Positions 38,048 to 47,356 of a DNA stretch of 64,000 nt are shown here, piece after piece. A program made the position numbers and the translations under genes. Origin of the DNA: Anaerolineae bacterium (lineage in GTDB: Bacteria; Pseudomonadota; Alphaproteobacteria; DSM-16000; Inquilinaceae); the NCBI GenBank assembly GCA_028285185.1, contig JANQQD010000113.1, positions 16,020-80,019 of the forward strand. Direction: 5' to 3'. Each line of letters starts with the position of its first letter. Positions within the stretch are counted from its first letter, which is position 1. Below the pieces are notes generated by a model, which did no database searches, was not told the DNA's origin, and worked only from the letters and a program-made list of their open reading frames with translations.

Positions 38048-38205
38048 CCGCAGATCACCTACTGACTGTTCCTGGATGGATAGCCGTCGGTATGCGGCGA
38101 GCGTGCCTTAACGGCTTCACGGGTCAGGGAGGCGTCGGTGTCGCGAGAGGCCGGTCATGAAGGATCAGCGGTTGACGCTGAGCGGGTTTCGTCGACGGCC
38201 TCGTG
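38048..38205 (+). repeat. 158-bp direct repeat, copy B
   Basis: Same-orientation partner of 35818-35975, equal length without gaps. It lies about 105 bases downstream of the minus-strand SnoaL-like gene stop. Both copies thus sit just after the 3' ends of minus-strand genes. Confidence 0.85.
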
Positions 38206-38310
38206 ACCCATGCAGTCACCGGTCTGCGTTTCCGCAAAGTCACCAATGCGGGCAGAGCGGCCATGCAGCAAACGCCCGGTATCCGGTGAGGAGGATGGGA
38301 CTAAGGGCCT

Positions 38311-39111
38311 TCAGAACTTCCCATTCTGGTTCTTCCACTCGCTGCGCGGGGCAATCGCTGAGACGGTGTTCCAGTGCTCGACGATTTTCCCATCGGCCAC
38401 GCGGAATAGATCGTAAATGCCGGAATGAAGACCGGCCTTTCGGCCCTCGCTCATGCACAGCGCGAAGCTTCCCTCCGCAAGAACGCGGTGGACATGGTGA
38501 TACTCGATCCGGGGGACTCCATTTACCACGGTTTCGAGGGCCGTACGGAGCGCAGCAATGCCGTCGGCGACCTCGGGGTCATGCTGGATCAGCTCTTCGT
38601 CGATATAGGTATCAAGAAGATCGAATTGCCTGTCGACGAGAACCTCCCTTGCGAACGTAACTACTAGGTGCCTGTTGGCCTCGGTCCTGTCGTAATCGGT
38701 GATGATTGTCTCGCCGTCGAGCATGCCGCGACCAGAGGGGTTGGGCCCCTGTTTGGGCTGGATGTTGTCCCAGTGTTCGACAGCTTTACCGTCCTCGAAC
38801 CGGAACACTTCGAACGCCACTTCCACGCCGGCAAAGTCGTATTCATTATGAGCGAATGCGAAGTCACCGTCCTCGAATACGCGTACGAAGGTGACACGCG
38901 GGTTCGTTTTCGCAAGCCGAGCAAATAGCTCCGCAAGGCCCTCACTGCCTTCGTATGTTCGAGGATTGTGCTGGATGTATTTGGCCTCGTTGACGACGGT
39001 GGCCGCCTCTGGATCGCCGGTTTCGATGCCTTTGAGAAGCTTCTGGATCAGAGCCTTCTTCGATATCACGTGATCCACCTGCATTCCACACACGGTCGAA
39101 CGACACTCCAC
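38311..39111 (-). CDS. Tandem SnoaL-like (NTF2-fold) protein
   Basis: 266 residues made of two related SnoaL-like halves. The first (about 15-125) contains YIQHNPRTYEGSEGLAELFA and FEVFRFEDGKAVEHWDNIQP; the second (about 145-255) contains LIQHDPEVADGIAALRTALE and YDLFRVADGKIVEHWNTVSA. Each half has the conserved Gln-His-(Asn/Asp)-Pro and the GK-x-VEHW ending of polyketide-cyclase-like or ester-cyclase-like proteins. Starts at ATG 39111 or 39084. Probably a small-molecule-binding or isomerase-type enzyme; substrate unknown. Confidence 0.85.
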   Translation of the reverse strand: MECRSTVCGMQVDHVISKKALIQKLLKGIETGDPEAATVVNEAKYIQHNPRTYEGSEGLAELFARLAKTNPRVTFVRVFEDGDFAFAHNEYDFAGVEVAFEVFRFEDGKAVEHWDNIQPKQGPNPSGRGMLDGETIITDYDRTEANRHLVVTFAREVLVDRQFDLLDTYIDEELIQHDPEVADGIAALRTALETVVNGVPRIEYHHVHRVLAEGSFALCMSEGRKAGLHSGIYDLFRVADGKIVEHWNTVSAIAPRSEWKNQNGKF

Positions 39112-39172
39112 TGCGAGGTTGACCGGTAGCAGCCATTCGCGACGAAGTCACCGACCTTTGGTTCGGGCTGAT

Positions 39173-39229
39173 TTTTGTTGAAGAAGGGCCCCGCCAAAAC
39201 GACCGGACCGGGGCCCTTCTTCAACAAAA
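39173..39229. terminator. 21-bp perfect inverted repeat, likely bidirectional terminator
   Basis: Arms 39173-39193 and 39209-39229 are exact reverse complements, separated by 15 bases. The arms end in TTTT/AAAA outward and have a GGGCCCCG core, so transcripts from either side would form a long GC stem followed by U residues. It lies between the SnoaL-like gene start and the transposase fragment. The symmetry is unusually long for a simple terminator. Confidence 0.7.
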
Positions 39230-39479
39230 TCGACCGAATCCGGACCTCTGCTTCGGTGATTGCGCTCCACGCCCAACTCCGCCGGCCACGCACCCGCTAG
39301 AGCCCAGACCAACCATGAAGTAACATTCAACGCGGACCACCCAGTGGGGGCCGGTCATCGGCTGGTTCGCCTGTTCTGTCGGACGTCCAGCAGCGACGGG
39401 GTCTCGACGGACGCCACGAAGCCGTTCGCGGCCTCGTCGATCAACTCGAGCAGAGCGAAGCCGAAGCGATCGGCAGCCA

Positions 39480-39588
39480 AGTCGAATTCGATCGCCGCGT
39501 GAAGCTGGAACTCCTTGGCCCCAAGGTCACCTCGGACGGCGGGCTGCTCGCCTATAGGGAGCTCGATGACGCGCTGCGCCTGAAGAGA
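39480..39588 (+). mobile_element. N-terminal fragment of an IS1380-type transposase
   Basis: Reads VEFDRRVKLELLGPKVTSDG then GLLAYRELDDALRL, the conserved start of IS1380-family transposases. Homology stops abruptly after that, so only about 35 codons remain. No terminal repeats are recognisable. A relic of an insertion sequence next to the secreted-protein gene at 39712. Confidence 0.55.
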
Positions 39589-39711
39589 GTGCGCCATGCA
39601 GATCGTGCGCGGCGCGATCTCGTGCGGCCGCTTCGGTACCCTTGGTCGCGGTGGCCGGGGCGGCGGCGGATCGGTGCCCCGACCCCCCGCCGCCGGCACC
39701 GGGATGCCGTC

Positions 39712-40500
39712 CTATTGGGGCTGGCAGAGCCCGAGATCGTCGCACCAGAGAATGATGGGCGCCGCCCCGCAGTTGAACGGGTGGTTGTTCGGTGCGGGAT
39801 AGCACCCATCGGCATCGCAGCAGAAATAGAGGTCCGCCACCTCGCCCGGCGGGATCGGGGTCGACAGCCCGCCGACACCGCGCGTCGGCGGAGACTCGCT
39901 GGATCCACCCAGGATCACCCGGCCGTCGGCGGTCTCGACGGTTTCCGGAAGGGCGATGCCATCCAGGTTGACGATGCCGTCGAGCAGTCTCTCAATGTCG
40001 TCCGGCAATCCCGAAGACGGGACGTCTACCGAGAGCTGCACAAGCCCATCGCCATACAGGTCGACAATTGCCACGTCGCCTGACACGGAGACCACTGCAC
40101 CCGGCTGCCCTGTGATCGCGCCGGGAGCGGCTCTCGGCCCGGTGGGATCGATGTGGGCGACCGTAGGCGGTAGGGTCGGGACTACCGGTGCGGGCGGCGA
40201 ACCCGCAACGCCGACGCGAGGGCCGGTCCCGACCCGGCCGACTTCATCAGCGGAAGGGATACCTTGCGCCGACGCGGCATCGAGGTGGAGCACCGGAACA
40301 AGGCAAAGGGCCAAGAGCAGGGGTCTTGCGTCGAAACGCCATGCGCGACGGCGCCATGCAACCGGCCGAGTTGTCTCGCTCTTTTGCCCGACCAGGTCGC
40401 CGAAAAGGTGAAGGCTCGGATTTGACCGATCCTGTTGATCATCAGCGCAGCCAATAACACGTGCGTTGTTTTGAGGGGATTTGTAATCGAAGCGTTCCAT
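39712..40500 (-). CDS. Exported protein of unknown function with Cys-rich C-terminus
   Basis: 262 residues from ATG 40500. An internal hydrophobic signal-like segment, ARPLLLALCLVPVLHLDAAS, lies at about residues 59-78, preceded by WRRRAWR. The true start may therefore be GTG 40362, giving an ordinary signal peptide with cleavage near SAQG. The mature chain is Pro/Gly/Val-rich, with VVSVSGDVAIVDLYGDGLVQ near the middle. It ends in FCCDADGCYPAPNNHPFNCG and a final WCDDLGLC, so six or seven Cys cluster in the last 35 residues. No family recognised. Confidence 0.6.
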   Translation of the reverse strand: MERFDYKSPQNNARVIGCADDQQDRSNPSLHLFGDLVGQKSETTRPVAWRRRAWRFDARPLLLALCLVPVLHLDAASAQGIPSADEVGRVGTGPRVGVAGSPPAPVVPTLPPTVAHIDPTGPRAAPGAITGQPGAVVSVSGDVAIVDLYGDGLVQLSVDVPSSGLPDDIERLLDGIVNLDGIALPETVETADGRVILGGSSESPPTRGVGGLSTPIPPGEVADLYFCCDADGCYPAPNNHPFNCGAAPIILWCDDLGLCQPQ

Positions 40501-41075
40501 TGGGAAGCCCTCTTGCTGTCGTTCATACCGGCAACGAGCATGCTTGACAGAACGGGCACCCGGAATCGGCCAGATGCTGTAAATCGACTACTGCATTTGC
40601 ATCATTTTCGCTGAAAGTAATGCTTTAGCCCTAGCGGACGGCGTCCGAATGCATCCGTATCCCCTGCGGCCAGTGTTCTGGTTCAGCCGCGCAACGAGCG
40701 GTCACGTGCCCTGAAGTGGTGTAGCTATGGGTGACCGGCTTGCCTGCGCGACGGGCATGAGTCTGGCGTAGGCGAGCCAGCTATCCACAGCTACACGCCC
40801 TGGGACTTAACCGGCAGGCTGCCTGAACCAGCACGATGGAAGTGATGAGCGCGCGCGGCTGACTGACGACTTATGCGCTGCCAGAACGAACAGCGCATTT
40901 GGCACATATGACCACCAAAATGGCACGCACATCCAACGACATGTGTCGAGGATTCCGTGTACCTATTAATGCACGTGTCGGAGTAGACAACCGTCTTTTC
41001 AATCGAAGCATAGCAAAGGGCCTGAGCGGACGGCTCGCCGATCGGCTGCCCGAGCGGACTAGGCAAGAGGATGTC
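40501..41075. other. Intergenic region upstream of the YopT-like gene
   Basis: About 575 bases. The frame of the next gene is open back to ATG 40899, but that extension shows no domain. An imperfect inverted repeat (about 40714-40730 with 40779-40795) is present. The left part has an AT-rich patch near 40560-40630 that may hold a promoter. Confidence 0.4.
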
Positions 41076-41747
41076 ATGCCGAACGAAATGGAGACGGTCG
41101 CAGGGGCGACCAAGGTGACCCACAGCGTCCAGTTCAGCCAAGTCGCGACGCTAGACAAAGCGCCAAGCATAGCCGACGCGGTGGGCGATCCATCAGGCAT
41201 TTGCTGGGGACTGGCATTCGTCTGGATGGGATACAAGGCCCAGAAGAGTCATGAGAAATTCTTCGAAGACGTCGCCAACTGGCCTGATAAAGCAACGCTT
41301 TTGAAGGCGGCGGGGATCTACGGTGTTGTTCAGGCGACTACAGATATACGCAAGTATGAAAGAGCGGCGAAAACTTGTGGCCTTGAAGTGGCGCATTCCG
41401 ACAAAGAAAAAAAGACCGGCCATAAATGGAAAAGTAACTTGAATATGGCAGACGTCGAGGATGTCAAGATATTGGTCGAATGGCTAAAGGCGGCCAGGGG
41501 AGAGCGGTATTTTCTGATGGAGTCTTCAGGGCATGCCATGGCGGCGACGGGTAGCAAGCACGGGGCCTTGATGTTCTTCGATCCGAATTTTGGTGTGGTT
41601 ACTACGAATGGTGAAAGCAACCTTCAGAATTTCTTTCATCAATTCTTCAAGTCACCGCGCTTCAAGGAGCCGTATTTTGGTGGCAAGATGCTCATGCTTA
41701 ATGTGTCAAAGTACACGAAAGGGAAATTCCACGCCGATATGGGATAG
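41076..41747 (+). CDS. YopT-like (C58) cysteine protease domain protein
   Basis: 223-residue protein starting at ATG 41076, which is preceded by AAGAGG five bases upstream; the frame is open to ATG 40899. The catalytic triad of YopT/AvrPphB proteases is visible in order and spacing: Cys in SGICWGLAFVWMGY, His in MESSGHAMAATG, Asp in ALMFFDPNFGVV. In known members this fold cleaves host proteins or processes toxins. There is no signal peptide, and no secretion or chaperone gene nearby. Lower G+C than its neighbours suggests transfer. Family assignment by motif is good; role is unknown. Confidence 0.8.
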   Translation: MPNEMETVAGATKVTHSVQFSQVATLDKAPSIADAVGDPSGICWGLAFVWMGYKAQKSHEKFFEDVANWPDKATLLKAAGIYGVVQATTDIRKYERAAKTCGLEVAHSDKEKKTGHKWKSNLNMADVEDVKILVEWLKAARGERYFLMESSGHAMAATGSKHGALMFFDPNFGVVTTNGESNLQNFFHQFFKSPRFKEPYFGGKMLMLNVSKYTKGKFHADMG

Positions 41748-42002
41748 GGCGGACTCGGTTCAGCTGCCCGCCCAAGCAGATGACGATGGCTGTCATTGAG
41801 GTCAGTCCTCTACGGTGGCTTGGCCATTGCCATGGTCCCTGGAAGCCCTGGACATGGCTGCGGATTCTATCGCCTTGATTATGTCCCCTGGGAAGCAAGT
41901 CCAGGACCTTCGCTGATGGAGCCGACAGGCGACGACCAACCCCACAACAACGTGCCCTCCCACCATCGCGCTCTACGGGTGCGCGCCGGAGTGAGGGTGG
42001 CC

Positions 42003-42797
42003 TCACGGCCCCCCCGTGCCGCTTGAAACGGCCGGTGGAGGAGCGTTGTGGCCGGTGACGAGGTCGCGCAGGTCCATTGGGAAGGGGAAAATGACAGTGC
42101 TGGTCCGTTCGTTGGATATCCCCTGTAAGGTCGTCAGATAGCGCAACTGCATCGCCTCGCGGCGTCGGCACAGGATTTCAGCGGCATCAAGAAACCGTTG
42201 TGACGCCTGGTATTCGCCCTCGGCATCAATGATCTTTGCTCGTCGCAGCCGCTCGGCTTCGGCTTGGCGAGCGATGGCGCGCACCATGCTTTCGTCGATG
42301 TCCACATGCTTCAACTCGACGTTAGAGACCTTGATGCCCCATGCGTCCGTCTGTTCGTCGAGGATCCGCTGGATGTTGGCATTCAACTGCTCGCGCGCGG
42401 AGAGCATCTGGTCGAGATCGTGCTGGCCGAGGACGGATCTGAGAGTGGTTTGGGCCAGCTGGCTGGTGGCCAGCAGGAAGTCCTCCACCTGGATGATTGC
42501 CCGCTCCGAATCCATAACGCGGAAGTACACGACTGCGTTGACCTTCACCGAGACGTTGTCGCGGGAGATCACATCCTGCGGCGGCACGTCGAACACGCGG
42601 ATGCGCAGATCGACCCGGACCATCGACTGAATGACCGGAATGACGATGATCAGCCCCGGGCCCTTCACCTTCCAGAACCGGCCGAGCATGAAGATCACGC
42701 CGCGCTCGTACTCGCGCAGAATCCGGATCGCAAAGGCGAAGAACATGATGATCAGGACGACCGGCACGATCCAGGCTTGATCGATCAGAGTTGTCAT
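42003..42797 (-). CDS. Slipin / stomatin-like SPFH membrane protein
   Basis: 264 aa with one N-terminal membrane helix ([12 protein letters not shown]) followed by the SPFH/band-7 domain ([20 protein letters not shown]) and a coiled-coil tail. [18 protein letters not shown] and [20 protein letters not shown] are characteristic. It forms oligomeric membrane scaffolds and pairs with the NfeD protease, encoded 13 bases upstream. That conserved gene pair supports the call. Confidence 0.93.
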   Translation of the reverse strand: MTTLIDQAWIVPVVLIIMFFAFAIRILREYERGVIFMLGRFWKVKGPGLIIVIPVIQSMVRVDLRIRVFDVPPQDVISRDNVSVKVNAVVYFRVMDSERAIIQVEDFLLATSQLAQTTLRSVLGQHDLDQMLSAREQLNANIQRILDEQTDAWGIKVSNVELKHVDIDESMVRAIARQAEAERLRRAKIIDAEGEYQASQRFLDAAEILCRRREAMQLRYLTTLQGISNERTSTVIFPFPMDLRDLVTGHNAPPPAVSSGTGGP

Positions 42798-42810
42798 AGC
42801 CTTCGCTCCC

Positions 42811-44241
42811 CTAGGTTTGGGTCTCGCGACGGCGCGACGTGTCGGGCTCGACGGTCAGGATTAGGCCGTCGATGGCCACCACACGGACCGCGCTTCCCGG
42901 TTCCGTGGGACGGGCGGCTCGGGCCCGCCACACCTCACCGTGCACACGGATGGTTCCTTCGCCATCCGACCACTCGATGACGCGCCCGGCGCTGCCCAAC
43001 ATTTCCTCCTGCCCGGTGACGGCGGGCCGTTGCCGGGATCGCATCAGCAAGAGGCCGGTACCGAGGATGGCTGCGCCACCGAGCGCTGCCATTGGACCGA
43101 TCAACTGCCATGAGACCGAAAAGCCCGGTGCGTCGGTTTCGATCAGCATCACCGACCCGATGACGAAAGACACCATCCCACCGATGCCGAGCACGCCGAG
43201 GCCAGGTGCGAAAAGCTCGGCGGCGATAAGCGCCAGGCCCAACACGAGCAGCGCGGCGCCCACAAAGTCGACGGGCAGGACATGGAAGGCATAGAGGGCG
43301 AGCAGCAGGGAGATTGTTCCGATGGTGCCGGGCGCGATTGATCCGGGGTTGTAGAATTCGAGGATCAGGCCGTAGATGCCGATCAACATCAGGATGTAAG
43401 CGACATTCGGATTGGTGATGGTCGCCAATAGCTTTGTGCGCCAATCCGGTTCCATCGGCCGTACGGTCAGACCGCGCGTCATGAGAGGCCGCGGTTCGCC
43501 GCCGAAATCGATCGTCCGTCCGTGGATGGCCGCCAAGAGGTCGGCAACGTCGTCGGCGATCAGGTCGATCACATTGCTGTCCAGTGCATCCGCGGCCGGC
43601 AGGCTCGCTGCCTCGCTGACGGCGCGGGCTGCCCACTCCTCGTTGCGGCCGCGCAGTTGTGCCAGGCTGCGGATATAGGCCACGGCGTCGTTGATGGCCT
43701 TGTCCTCCAGCGTCGGGCGACCGGCTCCAGACGGCGCGTCGCCGTCTTCTCCATCGCCCGTTTCCGTGTCATCGGTCGGCTCGTCCTCTCCCACCGGCAG
43801 GGGCAGCGGGGATCGTCCTCCGATCTGTATTGGCGTAGCGGCGCCCAGATTGGTCCCGGGCGCCATTGCCGCGACATGGCAGGCATAGAGGATGTACGTG
43901 CCGGCACTGGCCGCCCTGGCCCCGCTGGGGGCCACAAAGCCGATCACGGGCATGGGGGCGGCCAGGATCGTCTCGACGATCTCGCGCATCGAGGTATCAA
44001 GCCCGCCCGGCGTGTCCAGCCGCAGGATAGCAACGTCGGCAGCGGCCTCCGCGGCTCGGTCCAGACCACGCTTAATGTAGTCGCTGGTCGCGGGCCCGAT
44101 CGGCCCGGTGACCTCCAGCAGGACCGCGGTACCGTCTTGCACCGCTCCCGGCGGGGCGCCCTGCGGCAGTGCCACGACAGCAGTCGCCAGCATGGCCAGT
44201 ATCGATAGGCAGACCGAGTATCCGTAGTGCCTCAGGCGCAT
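42811..44241 (-). CDS. NfeD-family membrane-bound ClpP-class serine protease
   Basis: 476 aa. Signal sequence ([20 protein letters not shown]), then a ClpP-like protease domain with [20 protein letters not shown], the catalytic Ser in [15 protein letters not shown] and the Lys in [14 protein letters not shown]. Four membrane helices follow (about residues 290-400), and a C-terminal NfeD OB-fold domain ends in [14 protein letters not shown] negatively charged insert (about 165-185) interrupts the protease domain. It is thought to cleave the C-terminus of its slipin partner, encoded next. Confidence 0.93.
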   Translation of the reverse strand: MRLRHYGYSVCLSILAMLATAVVALPQGAPPGAVQDGTAVLLEVTGPIGPATSDYIKRGLDRAAEAAADVAILRLDTPGGLDTSMREIVETILAAPMPVIGFVAPSGARAASAGTYILYACHVAAMAPGTNLGAATPIQIGGRSPLPLPVGEDEPTDDTETGDGEDGDAPSGAGRPTLEDKAINDAVAYIRSLAQLRGRNEEWAARAVSEAASLPAADALDSNVIDLIADDVADLLAAIHGRTIDFGGEPRPLMTRGLTVRPMEPDWRTKLLATITNPNVAYILMLIGIYGLILEFYNPGSIAPGTIGTISLLLALYAFHVLPVDFVGAALLVLGLALIAAELFAPGLGVLGIGGMVSFVIGSVMLIETDAPGFSVSWQLIGPMAALGGAAILGTGLLLMRSRQRPAVTGQEEMLGSAGRVIEWSDGEGTIRVHGEVWRARAARPTEPGSAVRVVAIDGLILTVEPDTSRRRETQT

Positions 44242-44538
44242 GGCCAGTTCCGGCGCTCGCCTCCGCGCCGGCTCACCAATGGGCTATTTCCACATCATAG
44301 ACGATTTCGGCACTAACCACCCGCGCGTCGGCCGGGATGCGCCACGCACTGGGAATCCGGGATAGACCGTACCTTTCCCCCCGCAGAGCGCTCAGGTGAC
44401 CTCTATGACGTGCAAGTCGCGGAGATCCTCAAGGCGGAGCTGGTAGCGGGGGCCAATGCGGGCGCTCTGTTTTCGGTGCGCATCGGCATAGTGACTCGGC
44501 CGGCGACGTGCAGCGAGCGAGAGAACTGCCGACGCGCC

Positions 44539-45033
44539 TCAGCGCGCGAAGCCGTCGCAGCTTGCGAGAAAGCGGGAGATGGCAGCATGGCTGCCCGTAA
44601 GATGGAAGTCCGACCAGCTCGCGCCGTGGAGCGCTGCCCTACCGGTGTATCCGGCCATCAGGAGTTCCCAGATGCTGTCGTCGAGATCCAATCGGGCATC
44701 GGCGTAGACCCCCCATCCCCCTTGAGAAACCAGTGTCGCCGGGCGCGTTTCTGTCTGGTAACCGGACCTGATGTCGAAAAGGACCTGATCTCCTGCCTGA
44801 TATGGCCCAGGGTCGAGATGGAGGCGAAGCTCGATCTGCTGAGGCGTAGCGTCGGTGCAGATCGCGGACACCAGGACCTCATCGGATCGCGGCACGCCAA
44901 AATCCACGCGAGCCATCAGTTGGCCGCTGGCATCCGTATAGGTGAATGCTTGCCATTGCCGATCTTGCGCGCCCGCCATGTCGGCCAATAGCCCGCAGGC
45001 GGAGAGAACTAGTAGAGCGAACACCAGCCTCAT
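44539..45033 (-). CDS. Exported protein of unknown function
   Basis: 164 residues with an N-terminal signal peptide, MRLVFALLVLSACGLLADMA; either type I cleavage near AGAQ or a lipobox at LSAC is possible. The mature part is beta-rich (SGQLMARVDFGVPRSDEVLV, LRLHLDPGPYQAGDQVLFDI) with two further Cys. No family recognised. It stands alone between nfeD and the XRE regulator. Confidence 0.65.
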   Translation of the reverse strand: MRLVFALLVLSACGLLADMAGAQDRQWQAFTYTDASGQLMARVDFGVPRSDEVLVSAICTDATPQQIELRLHLDPGPYQAGDQVLFDIRSGYQTETRPATLVSQGGWGVYADARLDLDDSIWELLMAGYTGRAALHGASWSDFHLTGSHAAISRFLASCDGFAR

Positions 45034-45347
45034 GACTGGGGCCCTTCAAAAGACGAATGCCATACTAGCCAGTTCGGCGGACAAGGGACGCCCGCAGTTC
45101 TCAAAAAGACGGGTCGTCCGCCCGCGGCTCAGCACAGGATATCTCCATCGCTAGCGCCCCGCCAAGCGGTCCGTCGTACTTGCGCCATCGCTGCAGGTTT
45201 CCGGCCCTCTCTCCCAAACGCGAGGGCAGTGTCCATCACCCAACCGCGAGAGGCCATCTTCGAGCAGACACATAATCATTGCAATTTGCAACAAATATCA
45301 TGTTAATTTGCCCGAGATGCATTAAATCTGTGACGGAGTAGGGAGAG
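45034..45347. other. Divergent promoter region of the XRE regulator
   Basis: About 310 bases between two divergent genes. The 90 bases before the XRE gene are A+T-rich and include two adjacent TTGCAA-type elements (around 45279-45292), which may be a binding site. An AGGGAGAG ribosome site precedes ATG 45348. Confidence 0.45.
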
Positions 45348-45848
45348 ATGAGTGCGCAGAAAGCGAAGCGTCCCGTAGGACGACCGAGGATCGATACGCC
45401 GCATCCAATTGATGTGCATGTCGGCTCCCGCGTTCGTCTGAGGCGGATCATGCTCGGGCTGAGCCAGGAGCGACTTGGAGACGCGGTCGGACTGACCTTT
45501 CAGCAGATCCAGAAGTATGAGCGTGGCGCCAACCGCATCGGCGCAAGCAGGCTTTTCCAGCTCAGCCGAGTCCTGGATGTACCAGTGTCGTTTTTCTTCG
45601 ACGACGCCCCGATGGAAGCCAAATCGCCCAGCGGCAATGGCGCTGTCGTCGAGAACGATGTTCGAGGCGAGATCTTGGGTCCGCAAACCAGCGATCCGCT
45701 TGTCGAAAGCGAAACCGCGGATCTCATTGATGCATACTACTGTATTCCCGACGACAACCTGCGCAGGCGTGTATACGACCTGACGAAAGCCGCGAGTGCC
45801 GCTGCTAAGCGGTTAGCTGAAAGGAAAGGCACAAAGGGCAACCGGTGA
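45348..45848 (+). CDS. SinR-like XRE-family transcriptional regulator
   Basis: 166-residue regulator of a type common in Alphaproteobacteria. The HTH lies at about residues 26-80: VGSRVRLRRIMLGLSQERLG and TFQQIQKYERGANRIGASRL, followed by LSRVLDVPVSFFFDD. The C-terminal half has an ETADLIDAYYCI segment and a helical basic end. Start ATG with a strong ribosome site. Target genes are not evident; a TTGCAA-rich upstream patch could be an autoregulatory site. Confidence 0.88.
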   Translation: MSAQKAKRPVGRPRIDTPHPIDVHVGSRVRLRRIMLGLSQERLGDAVGLTFQQIQKYERGANRIGASRLFQLSRVLDVPVSFFFDDAPMEAKSPSGNGAVVENDVRGEILGPQTSDPLVESETADLIDAYYCIPDDNLRRRVYDLTKAASAAAKRLAERKGTKGNR

Positions 45849-46380
45849 TGGTGCCAGCCCAGGTTAGCCATTTCACCGGCAATGCTGGTGATCGGCGAGA
45901 CGACGACCGATGCTGCCCGCTATCCCGGAAATCGCGAGATATCTCTGTGTGAGGTGAGACGGTGCATCCAGTCTTTGCGGCAAGAGTGGAGGCGGGGGTT
46001 CACGCCGGTTTTGCTGCGGCAGCGCAACATCATCGCGAGAACTCATCGGTGACCGTCCGGCGAAGCCGCCATGGTTGGCTGCGGATTCACGATGGGGACA
46101 CGGCTTTCCAAAGCCGATCCTGATCGGCAAGTGGCGCAACTCGGGTTTTCCGCTCTCGTTCAACAAGCACATCGACGAAGAGTGCGGGCGCGAACGTCGC
46201 CCTGTCCTTGGTGATGTTTCAGCGTGTAGCCATCCGGGTCGGTCCGGCCCAACCATAGACACCTTCAAACAGGTGACCGTGAATTACTTTGTAGCCTGCG
46301 TCCGAATTGTTGACGCCCAGCGGCAACTGCGCCACGCGCTCCCATGAATGCCGTGGACAGGATCGCAGGACATCACCGTG
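45849..46380. other. Gene-free stretch
   Basis: About 530 bases between the XRE gene and the convergent VapC gene. Short open frames on both strands lack motifs. No RNA gene or repeat seen. Confidence 0.4.
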
Positions 46381-46767
46381 TCAGGGACTCAGAACGGGAT
46401 CGCCATAGGCCACCAGGCGCCGGTCGGCGGTCAACAACCGCATCCCCTCGGCTGCCGCCTGGGCCACCAGTAGCCGGTCGAATGGATCGCGGTGCAGCGC
46501 GGGGAGCGTTGCCAGGCCCAGGATATGTCGCCCCTCGACTGCCAGTTCCAAATACTCGCTGGCCAACAGGCCCGCGCGCAACGTGCCCGGGTCAGTGCGA
46601 AAATCCGGCCGGTCCAGCCCGCGCTTGATCGCCACCTCCCAGATGCTGGCTACGCTGAACCAGAGGGTGTTCGCCGGGTCCTTGATCAGGGCATCCGCCA
46701 AGGCCGACGGCATGGTGTCGCGGCCTGCGACCCATAGCAAGTAATGGGTATCTAGAAGCAGGTTCAC
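46381..46767 (-). CDS. VapC-type PIN-domain toxin
   Basis: 128-residue PIN-domain ribonuclease. Acidic residues that bind the metal are in LLLDTHYLLW (Asp), SVASIWEVAIK (Glu) and HRDPFDRLLVAQA (Asp); a further Asp lies in LLTADRRLVAY. Length and motifs fit the VapC group that pairs with Phd-like antitoxins. Its start overlaps the antitoxin stop by four bases, the typical order antitoxin then toxin. Confidence 0.9.
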   Translation of the reverse strand: MNLLLDTHYLLWVAGRDTMPSALADALIKDPANTLWFSVASIWEVAIKRGLDRPDFRTDPGTLRAGLLASEYLELAVEGRHILGLATLPALHRDPFDRLLVAQAAAEGMRLLTADRRLVAYGDPVLSP

Positions 46768-47015
46768 GACCGAGCGCGGTCGTCTGATCCGTCGAACAGA
46801 GCGGTGATCTCGTCCTCGCCCATGGTGATGAAGTCATCCGGGCAATCGACCTGCCCTTTCAAGAAACCCGTGCGCTTTGCCGGCGCGGCCTCGATGGCCG
46901 AGACCTTGACCAAGGGTTTCCCCGCACGTGCGATCACGAAGGGCTCACCCTTCACGGCCTCCTCGATCAGCTTGGACAGGTGTGTCTTCGCTTCGTGCAT
47001 GTTGACGGTCTTCAT
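46764..47015 (-). CDS. Phd/YefM-type antitoxin partner of VapC
   Basis: 83-residue antitoxin with VNMHEAKTHLSKLIEEAVKG and FVIARAGKPLVKVSAIEA, the Phd/YefM DNA-binding fold. The C-terminal segment FLKGQVDCPDDFITMGEDEI is the toxin-binding tail. Translationally coupled to vapC. It should neutralise the toxin and repress the operon. Its sequence differs from the orphan Phd at 30947. Confidence 0.9.
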   Translation of the reverse strand: MKTVNMHEAKTHLSKLIEEAVKGEPFVIARAGKPLVKVSAIEAAPAKRTGFLKGQVDCPDDFITMGEDEITALFDGSDDRARS

Positions 47016-47356
47016 GTCGACCCCGCACCCTTCGGGCTTAGTCCGCTGACCTTAGTCATTTGCGTTTCCTAATGCGAGGTCTTTCGCTCTTACGCCAGCG
47101 TGGGGGCCCCAATGGAAGACGCGCATACCAGCCTCAAGGCGGGCATCACCCGCGTCTTCAAGGGGGAAGGCACGACCGCTCGGGCGTGCTGGTCCCGTTG
47201 GCTCCGTCCCGACAAATCCCGCCCGGTCCCGGCGAATCCCGGCTCACATCTCGCAATAGTCTTGGGACAAACGCCCGATAACGCCCTATCTGGCCCGGAT
47301 CGACACATGAACCATGTTCCGTGGAACTCCGGTGCAAAGATCCGGGGCTCGCCTCT
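47016..47356. other. Gene-free stretch
   Basis: About 340 bases between the antitoxin start and the phosphatase stop. Presumably includes the antitoxin promoter close to 47016; no other feature seen. Confidence 0.4.

Noticed and set aside
40714..40795. Imperfect inverted repeat including a CTATCCACA similar to a DnaA box
   Set aside because: One near-match without an array or AT-rich unwinding region is not an origin; pairing is imperfect.
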